Origin: an uncultured Clostridia bacterium
Lineage (GTDB): Bacteria > Bacillota > Clostridia > Lachnospirales > CAG-274
Direction: 5' to 3'
Assembly (NCBI GenBank): GCA_944384235.1
Contig: CALWSP010000006.1
Location: 124,001 to 188,000 of the forward strand
DNA length: 64,000 nucleotides
In this document: piece by piece, positions 1-8,799 of the stretch
Layout: every line of letters starts with the position of its first letter
Position numbering within the stretch: position 1 is the stretch's first letter
Translations under genes and position numbers: made by a program
The notes under the pieces: generated by a model
The model's database searches: none
What the model was told of the DNA's origin: nothing
The model's input: the letters and a program-made list of their open reading frames with translations, nothing else

Positions 1-331
1 TGCCTTCTTCAACACCATACCTCTTAGAAAATGAGCCTGCTGCAACATTTCTAACTATAACTTCAAGTGGGATAATATCAACTCTTTTAACAAGAGTCTC
101 TCTAGGAGATAACTCCTCAACTAAATGCGTTTTAACGCCGTCTTTTTCCAAAAGTTTAAAAATAAAATTAGCCATTTGGTTGTTAATAATTCCTTTGCCT
201 TCAAATGAACCCTTTTTTTGTCCATTAAATGCAGTTGCATCGTCCTTGTATTCAAATATACAAAGTTTTGGGTCATCTGTTTTATAAACTTTCTTTGCCT
301 TGCCTACATAGAGTAAATCTAGCTTCTTCAT
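1..331 (-). CDS. purC: phosphoribosylaminoimidazole-succinocarboxamide synthase (SAICAR synthetase), partial
   Basis: Only the first 110 codons are in the window; the gene runs off the left edge. The translation opens [16 protein letters not shown] and continues with a [13 protein letters not shown] nucleotide-binding strand near residues 9-21 and [16 protein letters not shown] near residues 90-105, both typical of SAICAR synthetase. The enzyme joins CAIR and aspartate with ATP in de novo purine synthesis. The start at 331 is preceded by GAGGTAATGAAA. A TATAAT-like -10 lies at 359-364 on the minus strand, but its -35 is poor. The gene is divergent from recD2, and the 229-bp gap between them shows nothing else recognisable. 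Confidence 0.93.
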   Translation of the reverse strand, partial: MKKLDLLYVGKAKKVYKTDDPKLCIFEYKDDATAFNGQKKGSFEGKGIINNQMANFIFKLLEKDGVKTHLVEELSPRETLVKRVDIIPLEVIVRNVAAGSFSKRYGVEEG

Positions 332-560
332 TTTTCATTACCTCACTTATTAAGTTAAATTATATAGATTTTTAGCATTAGTAGATTAATATATTTTAAA
401 TCTCTAAAACCATACATTTATACTATAACAGATTTTTTAACAATAATCAATCGAATTTTATACTAAATTTAACATTAAAATAAAGTAAAAATTAAATATA
501 TTGCTTTTTTTATAAATTAAGTATAAAATAAATATATAACACAAAAAAAGGAACGATTTA

Positions 561-2807
561 ATGGATATATTAACAGTTGAAGGCATTGTAGAAAGAATAA
601 CCTTTTACAATGCAGAAAATGGATATGCTGTCTTTGTTGTAAACCCAAACAACACAGAAAAAGTTAATGAAATAACTTGTGTTGGCTACACCTCCACAGT
701 AAATGTTGGAGAGTCTGTAACAATAAAAGGCAAAGTAGTAAACCACCCATACTACGGCAAACAAATTAATATAGAAACCTTTGAAAAAACTGAGCCACGT
801 TCAGAAAAGGCAATAGAGCTTTATCTTTCAAGTGGGGTTATAAAAGGAGTTGGTCCAAGAACTGCTAAAAGAATAGTAGAAAAATTTGGTGATAAAACTC
901 TAGAAGTAATAGATAAAACCCCCGAAAAACTTTCAAAAATAAAAGGCATAAGCCACGAAAAAGCCATTTCAATTGGTAAAGTGTATAGAGAAAAAACAGA
1001 TGAAAGAAATGCTCTTTTGTATCTTTCAGAATACGGAATTAGCCTCTCTTATGCAATTAAAATTTACGATAAATATAAAGACAAAACCATTAGCATAGTA
1101 AATAAAAACCCCTATGCTTTAGCTGATGACATTTTCGGAATTGGCTTTAAAATAGCTGATAATATAGCTGAAAATATAGGAATTCCTAAAAACTCGCCTT
1201 TTCGAATAAAAGCAGGAATTAAATACATCTTAAATCAAGGTGCAAATAATGGCAATGTGTTTTTGCCAGAAAATGTTTTAATTTCAAAAACAGCAGAACT
1301 TTTGTCCCTTCAACAAGAGCTTGTTGAAACAGAGCTTTTAAATATGCACATAGAAAATAAAATCTGGATAGAGCGAGCTGAAAACTCAACAAATGTCTAT
1401 CTAAACTTCTTCTATTATGCAGAAGGCTATGTTTCAAGAAAACTAAATGAGTTAAATTCAATAAATGTCAATTTAAACTATAACTACGATGCTGAAATTG
1501 ACTACCTTGAAAACATTCATAAAATCAAGTTTGCTAAACAACAACGAGATGCAATAAAACTTGCCACACAAAACGGGGTTTTAGTAATAACAGGTGGCCC
1601 TGGAACAGGAAAAACAACAATAATAAATGCCATAATAGAAATATTTAAGGCAGAAGGCTATAAAATAGAACTAGCTGCCCCAACTGGTAAAGCAGCTAAA
1701 AGAATGAAAGAGGCAACTGGCCACGAAGCCCAAACAATACATAGGCTTTTAGGCACAATTTCTTTAAGTGAAACTTCAAGAAATCAATCTTTTGAGAAAA
1801 ACGAAGAAAATCCAATAGAGGCTGATATAATAATAATTGATGAATCCTCTATGATAGACATTTTGCTAATGCACTCTCTTTTAAAAGCCATAGCAAGGGG
1901 AACAAGGCTAATTTTAGTTGGAGATAGCAATCAGCTCCCGTCTGTTGGCCCTGGCAATGTTTTAAAAGATGTGATTAATTCAAAAATTATAAGTGTTGCT
2001 AACCTAACAGAAATTTTTAGACAATCTCAACAAAGTGATATTGTAATAAATTCCCATAAAATAAATAACGGCGAATATCCGTCTTTGAAAAACAATAAAA
2101 ATGACTTTTATTTTATGAAAAGGCTAAATGCTGTGGATATTCAAAACCTACTTGTTGAACTTGTTAGCTCAAGGCTTCCAAACTATTTAAAATGTGACCC
2201 AATTAAAGATATCCAAGTTTTAACACCAATGAGAAAATCCCCTCTTGGAGTAATAGAACTAAATAAAATTCTACAAAACGCATTAAACCCACCTTCTCCA
2301 GATAAAACAGAAAAAACATATAGAGATAATGTTTTTCGTGAAGGCGATAAAATAATGCAAATAAAAAACGACTATAATATAGATTGGAAAATAATTGAAA
2401 GAGGTAAAATTATAGACGAAGGCACAGGTGTTTTTAACGGAGATGAGGGCATAATAACCTATATAGACCTTTCAAATGAATATGTTGAAATACTCTTTGA
2501 CGATAATAAAGTGGTTCACTATGAGTTCACTCAACTAGATAAAATCTCTCTAAGTTATGCTGTAACAATCCATAAAAGCCAAGGTAGCGAATATAAAGCA
2601 GTAATTATGCCTCTTTTAAATGGCCCTGAAATGCTAATGTCAAGAAACCTTTTATACACTGGCTTAACAAGAGCCAAACAACTTGCTGTTCTTGTTGGTT
2701 CTGAAGAAACCATCAAAAAAATGGTAGATAACAATAAAGAAATTAGTAGGTATACAAACCTAAACCAAAAAATTAAAGACTTTGCAACCTTTGCAAACCA
2801 AAAATAA
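561..2807 (+). CDS. recD2: ATP-dependent RecD2-type DNA helicase
   Basis: This is a superfamily 1B 5'-3' DNA helicase of the RecD2/YrrC type, found without RecBC in Firmicutes and linked to DNA repair and replication fork maintenance. At 748 aa it has the normal RecD2 length. An N-terminal OB-like region (about 1-80) is followed by helix-hairpin-helix segments (SGVIKGVGPRTAKRI near 89). Walker A GGPGTGKTT is at about 345-353, Walker B DESSM at about 426, and the C-terminal UvrD_C-like motif HKSQGSEYKAV at about 671, followed by YTGLTRAK near 698. AAAGGA precedes the ATG by 9 nt. The gene stands alone and ends at a strong bidirectional hairpin. No truncation is seen. Confidence 0.95.
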   Translation: MDILTVEGIVERITFYNAENGYAVFVVNPNNTEKVNEITCVGYTSTVNVGESVTIKGKVVNHPYYGKQINIETFEKTEPRSEKAIELYLSSGVIKGVGPRTAKRIVEKFGDKTLEVIDKTPEKLSKIKGISHEKAISIGKVYREKTDERNALLYLSEYGISLSYAIKIYDKYKDKTISIVNKNPYALADDIFGIGFKIADNIAENIGIPKNSPFRIKAGIKYILNQGANNGNVFLPENVLISKTAELLSLQQELVETELLNMHIENKIWIERAENSTNVYLNFFYYAEGYVSRKLNELNSINVNLNYNYDAEIDYLENIHKIKFAKQQRDAIKLATQNGVLVITGGPGTGKTTIINAIIEIFKAEGYKIELAAPTGKAAKRMKEATGHEAQTIHRLLGTISLSETSRNQSFEKNEENPIEADIIIIDESSMIDILLMHSLLKAIARGTRLILVGDSNQLPSVGPGNVLKDVINSKIISVANLTEIFRQSQQSDIVINSHKINNGEYPSLKNNKNDFYFMKRLNAVDIQNLLVELVSSRLPNYLKCDPIKDIQVLTPMRKSPLGVIELNKILQNALNPPSPDKTEKTYRDNVFREGDKIMQIKNDYNIDWKIIERGKIIDEGTGVFNGDEGIITYIDLSNEYVEILFDDNKVVHYEFTQLDKISLSYAVTIHKSQGSEYKAVIMPLLNGPEMLMSRNLLYTGLTRAKQLAVLVGSEETIKKMVDNNKEISRYTNLNQKIKDFATFANQK

Positions 2808-2809
2808 AA

Positions 2810-2837
2810 CAGTTTAAAATCAAAAGATTTTAAACTG
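2810..2837. terminator. bidirectional intrinsic terminator between recD2 and the folD/R-M operon
   Basis: A perfect 12-bp stem (2810-2821 with 2826-2837) has an AAAA loop. T-rich runs follow it on the plus strand (ttttt ctctttt), and on the minus strand (tttt a ttttt). It sits between convergent genes and should serve both. It is probably the original folD-operon terminator, now separated from folD by the restriction-modification cassette. Confidence 0.88.
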
Positions 2838-2856
2838 TTTTTCTCTTTTAAATATT
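2838..2856. repeat. 19-bp direct repeat, left copy, flanking the R-M cassette
   Basis: The 19 bases at 2838-2856 are identical to those at 4481-4499. On the minus strand the repeat contains the last codon, the TAA stop and the downstream AAGAGAAAAA of the methyltransferase gene. The similarity extends a few more bases on each side if one-base indels are allowed. This looks like a target duplication or recombination scar. Confidence 0.85.
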
Positions 2857-3825
2857 TATTACATTTAATATTTCTAATGCAATTCTTTCAACCACTGTAA
2901 CCACTACACTATTTCCAGCCTGTTTATACAATCGTGTATTACTTAAAGTGGTTGGTATTTTAAATGTATCAGGAAATCCCTGTAACATAAAACACTCCAT
3001 AGGTGTCAGCTTTCTTATACCATATTTTGTATTTATTAATGGAACATTATGTCCACCTGTTCCCATATTAGCAGTTAAAGTTGGACAAAGACCACTCTTA
3101 TTTTCTCTAACATATATCCTCCTCCATTGATATATTGATTTTTCATTTTTCATATTTTCATACAATTCATTATAAAATTTACAATTTTCTTCTGTATAAT
3201 AATATTTTTTATCAACCTTTTCTTCAAAATCAACTATATCTTCTATTTTCTTTGTTAATTTAATAGGCAAAGGAAAAATAAACTTTTCATATTTTTCTTT
3301 AGATAAAAATCCAACAATATATATTCTTTCTCTGTTTTGTGGTGTATTACCATATTCAGAAGCATTTAAAACTTGTTGCTTTACAAAATAACCTAATTTC
3401 TTTAACTCCTCTAAAATAGTTTGAAATGTATTTCCACTATCATGACTAACCAAATTTTTAACATTTTCAAAAAATACTATTTCTGGTTGTTTTCCCGTTT
3501 CAATTTTTTCTTTTATAATTCTTATCATTTCAAAAAATAAGGTTCCTCTACCTTTTTCATCATTAAACCCTTGTCTATAACCTGCCAAAGAAAATGCCTG
3601 ACAAGGAAACCCTCCTATCATAATATCAAAATCAGGTATTTCTTTGCCACTTACAATATTTATATCTCTATTATCTACCTTTAATTTAAAATTATTTTCA
3701 TATGTTATTACTGGATATTTATCTATCTCATTTGCATAAACTACCTCAAATAAATTAGTTTTTTCAAATCCTAAATCTATACCTCCAACTCCCGCAAAAA
3801 AACTTCCTACTTTATATTTATTCAT
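2848..3825 (-). CDS. DNA (cytosine-5-)-methyltransferase, type II R-M system
   Basis: This is an m5C methyltransferase that protects the host genome from the adjacent endonuclease. The 325-aa protein has the ordered family motifs: motif I FAGVGGIDLGF (10-20), motif IV GGFPCQAFS with the catalytic Cys75, motif VI ENV (120-122), motif VIII QNRERIYIVGF (163-173) and motif X GNSVV near 309. The variable target-recognition region between VIII and X is short. A GGAGAT site lies 6 nt before the ATG. It follows the endonuclease gene by 72 bp on the same strand. That gap holds two GCNGC motifs. The stop codon lies inside the 19-bp repeat. Target specificity cannot be read from sequence alone; overall resemblance and the Bsp6I-like partner suggest GCNGC, at low confidence. 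Confidence 0.93.
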   Translation of the reverse strand: MNKYKVGSFFAGVGGIDLGFEKTNLFEVVYANEIDKYPVITYENNFKLKVDNRDINIVSGKEIPDFDIMIGGFPCQAFSLAGYRQGFNDEKGRGTLFFEMIRIIKEKIETGKQPEIVFFENVKNLVSHDSGNTFQTILEELKKLGYFVKQQVLNASEYGNTPQNRERIYIVGFLSKEKYEKFIFPLPIKLTKKIEDIVDFEEKVDKKYYYTEENCKFYNELYENMKNEKSIYQWRRIYVRENKSGLCPTLTANMGTGGHNVPLINTKYGIRKLTPMECFMLQGFPDTFKIPTTLSNTRLYKQAGNSVVVTVVERIALEILNVINI

Positions 3826-3842
3826 AATATCTCCTTTATTAC

Positions 3843-3854
3843 GCGGCGTGCCGC
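3843..3854. promoter_or_regulatory. paired GCNGC sites / GC-rich inverted repeat in the methyltransferase leader
   Basis: The 12 bases gcggcgtgccgc form an inverted repeat of GCGGC and GCCGC two bases apart, in otherwise AT-rich DNA 18-29 bp upstream of the methyltransferase ATG. Each arm matches GCNGC, the target of the Bsp6I family. A 4-bp hairpin with a 4-nt loop is possible in the mRNA, just before the GGAG ribosome binding site. A role in methylation-dependent or structural control of the methyltransferase is an inference. Confidence 0.5.
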
Positions 3855-3897
3855 TTTTTTATAAAATAAAAGTAAAGGAATGTTTCACTCCTTTCTT

Positions 3898-4452
3898 TTA
3901 TTTTTTTCTATTAATACTTCTGCTACGAATATTAAAGATTATATCTGGTTCTAAATTATATTTATCTATTATCATTTTTTGTATTGAGAATCTAGGTCTA
4001 CGACCTTGCTTCTGTTGGTCTTCAACTGTTTCATTAGCATTAACCATTATCTTTTTTAAATCTTCTGAACTAACTCCTGTTTTATAAATTTTTAAAATAT
4101 CATCATATTTTTCTAATCTAACAAAAACTAACTCATCAAAATATTCAGATGGACTAAAGCTATTAGGTGCAAATATATTTTCTGCACTACTTCCCTTTAT
4201 TTCTATAACAAGAGGATTTTCAGGATTTTCCATATCTACAGAATCTCCATATGTTCCTTTTTTATTAACATAAAGATTTAGAGCATAACAAGCCATATAT
4301 TCAGAAATTTCTGAAGGAAAATTTATTCCCCTTGTTCCAGATAAAGTTTTTATTTCAGTATCTAAAACTTTCCAATGAAAATATATATCTATAACTTGAT
4401 TTATTCTTGCATCATCTACTTTAACTAAATCTATTTTTTGTATTTTTTCCAT
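3898..4452 (-). CDS. putative type II restriction endonuclease, Bsp6I-like
   Basis: A 184-aa protein is encoded directly upstream of the cytosine methyltransferase on the same strand, the usual layout of a type II restriction-modification pair. An RGINFPSEISEYMACYAL segment (41-58) and a PD-(D/E)XK-like active site, Asp70/Asp73 then E84-I-K86 (VIEIKG), fit a nuclease fold. I assign it to the Bsp6I family (GC^NGC) from remembered resemblance only. The start at 4452 lacks a clear ribosome binding site and lies 38 nt after the folD stop, so it is probably expressed by read-through from the folate operon or from a weak internal promoter. If not Bsp6I-like, it is still most likely the cognate nuclease. 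Confidence 0.62.
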   Translation of the reverse strand: MEKIQKIDLVKVDDARINQVIDIYFHWKVLDTEIKTLSGTRGINFPSEISEYMACYALNLYVNKKGTYGDSVDMENPENPLVIEIKGSSAENIFAPNSFSPSEYFDELVFVRLEKYDDILKIYKTGVSSEDLKKIMVNANETVEDQQKQGRRPRFSIQKMIIDKYNLEPDIIFNIRSRSINRKK

Positions 4453-4480
4453 ATATCTACATAATGAAACATTCCATTGC

Positions 4481-4499
4481 TTTTTCTCTTTTAAATATT
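4481..4499. repeat. 19-bp direct repeat, right copy, flanking the R-M cassette
   Basis: This is the identical partner of 2838-2856. On the minus strand it carries the last codon and TAA stop of folD plus AAGAGAAAAA. Removing one copy with the 1.6 kb between them would join folD directly to the terminator at 2810-2837. Confidence 0.85.
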
Positions 4500-5375
4500 A
4501 TTCTGGTTTTTGCAAGCAACTATACAGTTTTTCATAAGCATAGCAATAGTCATAGGCCCAACGCCACCAGGAACAGGAGTTATGTAGCTAGCCTTTTTCT
4601 CAACTTCCTCAAAATCCACATCTCCACATAACTTTCCGTTTTCTAACCTGTTAATACCTACGTCAATAACAACTACACCCTCTTTTACCATATCGCCTTT
4701 TATAAAATTAGGAATACCCACAGCTGCCACTAATATGTCAGCCTCTTTGCAAACTGCCTTAATGTCCTTTGTCTTTGAGTGGCAAATAGTAACAGTTCCG
4801 TTTTCAGCTAAAAGCAACATACTAACTGGCTTTCCAACAATGTTGCTTCTGCCAACAACAACACAATTTTTCCCTGAAATGTCAACGCCACTTCTTTTAA
4901 TAAGCTCAATGCAACCAGCAGGAGTGCAAGCCTTTAACTCAGCCTTTCCAATGCTTAACAACCCAACATTATATGGGTGGAAACCATCTACATCTTTTTC
5001 AGGTGAAATTCTTAACAAAACCTTGTTTTCGTCAATATGCTTAGGTAAAGGTAATTGAACTAATATACCATTACACTCCTTGTTTTCATTTAATTTATCA
5101 ATTAAATCTAACAACTCTTTTTCACTAATGCTTTCATCAAGCTCATAACTTAAAGACTTTATCCCACAATATTCACAAGCAGTTTTTTTGTTTCTAACAT
5201 AAACCTGGCTTGCGGGGTTTTGTCCAACTAAAATAACTGCTAAACAAGGCTTAACTCCCTTTTCTACTAAATTTTCAGCTATTTGCTTAACTTCATTTTT
5301 TATATCCAAAGAAATTGTTTTGCCATCTATAATCTTTGCCATTTTCCTTTTCACCAATCCTCTTTTAAATTTCAT
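4491..5375 (-). CDS. folD: bifunctional methylene-THF dehydrogenase / methenyl-THF cyclohydrolase
   Basis: FolD interconverts methylene-, methenyl- and 10-formyl-tetrahydrofolate. Features are YVRNKKTAC (59-67) with the likely catalytic Lys63, the Rossmann segment VVGRSNIVGKP near 172, and the family signature TPVPGGVGPMTIAML near 267. The annotated ATG overlaps the preceding lipoprotein stop in an ATGA, suggesting translational coupling. The usual FolD start, MAKIIDGK, is an internal ATG at 5342; neither start has a well-spaced ribosome binding site, so the N-terminal 11 residues are uncertain. It belongs to the fhs - lipoprotein - folD operon, giving a one-carbon unit set. Confidence 0.95.
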   Translation of the reverse strand: MKFKRGLVKRKMAKIIDGKTISLDIKNEVKQIAENLVEKGVKPCLAVILVGQNPASQVYVRNKKTACEYCGIKSLSYELDESISEKELLDLIDKLNENKECNGILVQLPLPKHIDENKVLLRISPEKDVDGFHPYNVGLLSIGKAELKACTPAGCIELIKRSGVDISGKNCVVVGRSNIVGKPVSMLLLAENGTVTICHSKTKDIKAVCKEADILVAAVGIPNFIKGDMVKEGVVVIDVGINRLENGKLCGDVDFEEVEKKASYITPVPGGVGPMTIAMLMKNCIVACKNQNNI

Positions 5376-6319
5376 TTTAAGTCAACCTTTTTAATATAAG
5401 GCTCTTTGTTTAACTCTTTAATATAGCAATATAAACTTTCATCTGTAAGGTTTATAAACATACCGTTTTCATCACATATAAGCTTTTTGTCCTCGCCCTT
5501 TAAATTGCAACTGTATACCTTGCTATCTTCTAAATTGTTGTAATATATTCTGCCATCATATATATTAATGTCGGCACAAGGGCTTTCAATAACTGTTGAT
5601 GTAGTTTTCTTTTCTATATCATAACAGAATAAAAAGTTTTGGTAATCAGCCTTTGAGCCCTCGCTTTCAGTCACAGCATTTGTGTAATATAGCTTTCCAT
5701 CGTTATAATTTAAATAAGCAGCTGTAATAGGATTTTTGTCGTCCATTACTTCCATTAAATCCCCGTTCGGCGTAATTCTTGTAACCTTTCCACCGTTTTT
5801 ATAATCTATATAATAAATATATCCATCATCTGCAACAATTGGGTAATAACAAATAGTGTCAACTAACTTTTTAAGCTCACTTCCGTCTGTTTTAACCTTA
5901 TATAAAGCTTGATTGTCATCATAGTTTACAAAATATATATAATCGTTATAAACAGTCATATAATAAGCTGACTTGTCAACTATCTCTGTGTTTTCACTTC
6001 CATCAGTTTTCATCTTGTATATATGAAAATCGCTATCTTCGTGAACATAATAAACATAATCTCCAACTACATTAATAAAATAGCTAGTGCCACTGTTTAA
6101 CTTTTGCCCCTCTCCACCATTAACTGACTTATATATAGAAAATTTATCTTCAAAATTTTGATAATAAATAGTGTCACCTTTCTGACAAACACTTCCTATG
6201 TTTGTAATGTTTCCATCGTTGTTTCCTATCTCGCCTTGAAGCTTGCTTTCAACCTTGCTTCCACAACCAGAAAGCATAACACAACCTAAAATTGTAGCTA
6301 AAAATAGCTTAATTTTCAT
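5372..6319 (-). CDS. DUF5050-type lipoprotein with propeller-like repeats
   Basis: A 315-aa exported lipoprotein. The signal peptide ends in the lipobox LSGC, with Cys19 as the lipidated residue. The rest is a series of about 40-residue repeats of the type DYIYFVNYDDNQALYKVKTDG, as in DUF5050 proteins, which are probably beta-propellers. No catalytic motif is visible and the ligand is unknown. It sits between fhs and folD with a 14-bp gap to fhs and a 4-bp overlap with folD, so it is co-transcribed with folate genes. The location may simply reflect operon packing and is no evidence for a folate role. Confidence 0.8.
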   Translation of the reverse strand: MKIKLFLATILGCVMLSGCGSKVESKLQGEIGNNDGNITNIGSVCQKGDTIYYQNFEDKFSIYKSVNGGEGQKLNSGTSYFINVVGDYVYYVHEDSDFHIYKMKTDGSENTEIVDKSAYYMTVYNDYIYFVNYDDNQALYKVKTDGSELKKLVDTICYYPIVADDGYIYYIDYKNGGKVTRITPNGDLMEVMDDKNPITAAYLNYNDGKLYYTNAVTESEGSKADYQNFLFCYDIEKKTTSTVIESPCADINIYDGRIYYNNLEDSKVYSCNLKGEDKKLICDENGMFINLTDESLYCYIKELNKEPYIKKVDLK

Positions 6320-6333
6320 AATAATTCCTCCAT

Positions 6334-7998
6334 TTAAAATAAACCTGTGATGTTTCCATCTTTGTCTATGTCAATATTTTCTGCAGATGGCTTTTTAGGT
6401 AAACCTGGCATAACCATTACATTTCCAGTTAAAACAACAATAAAACCAGCCCCAGCACTTACTCTAACTTCTTTTACATTAATTTTAAAATCACTAGGTC
6501 TGCCTAACAAACTAGGGTTGTCGCTTAAAGAATATTGAGTTTTAGCTATACAAATAGGCATTTTGTCAAAGCCTAACTCCTCAAGCCTTTTAATTTCCTT
6601 TTTAGCCTTAGCGTCAATTACTATGCCACTTGCCCCGTAAATTTCTTTGGCAATAGTTTCAATTTTAGCCTCAATGCTGTCCTTTTCATCGTATAAAAAC
6701 TTAAAATTGCTTTCGTTTCTGTCAATAACCTCTAAAACCTTGTTAGCAAGCTCAATTCCGCCATCTCCACCTTTTTCCCAAACTTTAGAAATAGCAAAAT
6801 CAGCACCTAGTTCTTCACATCTTGCCTTAATATAGTTTACCTCATCTTCTGTATCTGATACAAAATTATTTAATGTAACTACAACTGGCACACCAAATTT
6901 ATGTAAATTTTCAATATGCTTTTCAAGGTTGCAAAAACCGTTTTTAACAGCCTCTAAATTCGGCTCGTTTAAATCAGCCTTTTCTACACCACCGTTATAT
7001 TTTAAAGCCCTAACAGTTGCCACAAGAACTACACAATCTGGCTCTAAACCTGCCTTTCTGCACTTAATGTCAAAAAACTTTTCTGCACCTAAGTCAGAAC
7101 CAAAACCAGCCTCTGTAATAGCTATGTCACTTAAAGCCATAGCCATTTTAGTTGCCTTAACAGAGTTGCAACCGTGAGCAATGTTTGCAAAAGGTCCACC
7201 GTGAATAATAGCTAGAGTATGCTCAAGAGTTTGAACTAAATTTGGCTTTATAGCATCTTTTAAAAGAGTAGCCATTGCTCCAACAACATTTAAATCCTTT
7301 GGTGTAACTGGCTTTCCATCATAAGTGTAAGCTACAACAATTTTAGATAACTTGTCTTTTAAGTCAGAAATATCCTCAGCAAGACAAACTATTGCCATAA
7401 TTTCAGATGCAACTGTAATTGTGAAACCGTCCTCTCTAGTAACACCGTTTAACTTTCCTCCAACACCAACTATAACTTGTCTTAAAACTCTGTCGTTTAA
7501 GTCTAAAACTCTTTTCCAAGTTATGCTGTTTGGGTCTATACCAAGCTCATTTCCTTGATGAATATGGTTGTCAATAATAGAAGATAGCAAATTGTTTGCT
7601 GTTGTCATAGCGTGAATATCGCCTGTAAAGTGTAAGTTAATGTCCTCCATTGGAACAACTTGAGAATATCCACCACCTGCAGCTCCGCCTTTAACACCCA
7701 TACAAGGCCCTAATGATGGCTCTCTTAAAGCCACAATAGATTTTTTTCCTAGCTTGTTAATCCCTTGAGATAACCCAATAGTCACAGTAGTTTTTCCCTC
7801 TCCTGCTGGAGTAGGGTTAATTGCTGTAACAAGAACTAACTTGCCATTTTCGCTTCCCTTTTCTAACAATTCATCTGTCAACTTTGCCTTATATTTTCCA
7901 TAGTTTTCTATGCAGTCAATGTCTATGCCAAAATTTTGTGCCACCTCAGTTATAGGCTTCATTTCACACTCTTGTGCTATTTGAATATCAGTTTTCAT
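6334..7998 (-). CDS. fhs: formate--tetrahydrofolate ligase
   Basis: The enzyme makes 10-formyl-THF from formate, THF and ATP, feeding purine synthesis and, in acetogens, the methyl branch of the Wood-Ljungdahl pathway. The P-loop PAGEGKTT is near residue 63, followed by [11 protein letters not shown] (about 102) and the long conserved FTHFS body; length 554 aa is normal. I place the start at 7998 ([10 protein letters not shown]), because GGAGGAGATAGC lies just upstream; an in-frame ATG 24 nt earlier lacks a site. A full promoter precedes it. First gene of the fhs - lipoprotein - folD operon. No other Wood-Ljungdahl gene is in the window. Confidence 0.96.
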   Translation of the reverse strand: MKTDIQIAQECEMKPITEVAQNFGIDIDCIENYGKYKAKLTDELLEKGSENGKLVLVTAINPTPAGEGKTTVTIGLSQGINKLGKKSIVALREPSLGPCMGVKGGAAGGGYSQVVPMEDINLHFTGDIHAMTTANNLLSSIIDNHIHQGNELGIDPNSITWKRVLDLNDRVLRQVIVGVGGKLNGVTREDGFTITVASEIMAIVCLAEDISDLKDKLSKIVVAYTYDGKPVTPKDLNVVGAMATLLKDAIKPNLVQTLEHTLAIIHGGPFANIAHGCNSVKATKMAMALSDIAITEAGFGSDLGAEKFFDIKCRKAGLEPDCVVLVATVRALKYNGGVEKADLNEPNLEAVKNGFCNLEKHIENLHKFGVPVVVTLNNFVSDTEDEVNYIKARCEELGADFAISKVWEKGGDGGIELANKVLEVIDRNESNFKFLYDEKDSIEAKIETIAKEIYGASGIVIDAKAKKEIKRLEELGFDKMPICIAKTQYSLSDNPSLLGRPSDFKINVKEVRVSAGAGFIVVLTGNVMVMPGLPKKPSAENIDIDKDGNITGLF

Positions 7999-8036
7999 TG
8001 CTATCTCCTCCTGTTTTTCCACATAAATTTACTTAC

Positions 8037-8065
8037 ATTTTAACCCCATATTCTCCCTTTGTCAA
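8037..8065 (-). promoter_or_regulatory. sigma-A promoter of the fhs operon
   Basis: On the minus strand TTGACA (8060-8065) is separated by exactly 17 bp from TAAAAT (8037-8042), about 39 bp upstream of the fhs start. Confidence 0.8.
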
Positions 8066-8092
8066 TATTTTACGACAATTATAAATTCTCTT

Positions 8093-8551
8093 TTATTTTT
8101 CTTTTAAATATTTTAAAAGCCCTTCACAGCCATCTAACACATCGTTAAATGTTGCATCAAAATTTCCAGTGTACCAAGGGTCTGCAATGCTTTCGCCCTT
8201 TCTTTTGCAAAAATCTAAAAGCATATATACCTTTTTATCTTTGTCATCACCTATTATCCTCTTTAAGTTCCTAAGGTTGTTTGTGTCCATAACAATTAAA
8301 TAGTCATATTTGCCATAATCACTTTTTTCAACCCTTGTTGCTCTGTGGTCACCACAATAAATGTTCATTTGCTCTAACTTTCTTCTTGTCCCAAAATGAA
8401 CAGGGTTTCCAATTTCCTCGTAACTTGTGGCAGCAGAGTTAATGTAAAACTCCCCCTCCATATTCCTTTCCTTAACTAAATGCTTCATAACATACTCCGC
8501 CATAGTCGAACGACAAATGTTGCCGTGGCAGATGAATAATATTTTTATCAT
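8093..8551 (-). CDS. low-molecular-weight protein tyrosine (or arginine) phosphatase
   Basis: A 152-aa LMW-PTP. The P-loop CHGNICRS (residues 8-15) supplies the nucleophile Cys and Arg, and the acid loop ADPWYTG near 121 supplies the general-acid Asp. Both catalytic elements are intact. In Firmicutes relatives act on phosphotyrosine (capsule kinases) or phosphoarginine; the sequence here does not decide between them. A YxD-type loop favours a phosphotyrosine enzyme. A plausible AGGAG site precedes the ATG. It appears monocistronic. The 8552-8773 interval upstream is very AT-rich, with no gene or clear promoter that I can see. Confidence 0.9.
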   Translation of the reverse strand: MIKILFICHGNICRSTMAEYVMKHLVKERNMEGEFYINSAATSYEEIGNPVHFGTRRKLEQMNIYCGDHRATRVEKSDYGKYDYLIVMDTNNLRNLKRIIGDDKDKKVYMLLDFCKRKGESIADPWYTGNFDATFNDVLDGCEGLLKYLKEK

Positions 8552-8773
8552 AATAAACTCCTATCTCAAATTCTATATAATTACATATTTTGTATATTTT
8601 CCCCATTTAACAATAGCATAAATTTTTCTTTTATTAACTATATTTCTGTAAATTAATAAAAAAATTACAAATAAGTATATGTATAATAAGATTATATTAG
8701 AAAATATAAATATATTAATATTCTCTAAATAATTATATTTTTTATATTAATTGGTAAATATATAATTAACAAA

Positions 8774-8799
8774 ATGGGGTGCACATACTCACACCCCAT
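8774..8799 (-). terminator. intrinsic terminator overlapping the EcsC stop codon
   Basis: Arms atggggtg (8774-8781) and caccccat (8792-8799) form an 8-bp stem with a 10-nt loop that includes the stop codon of the EcsC-like gene. On the minus strand TTTTGTTAATTATA follows. Confidence 0.65.
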
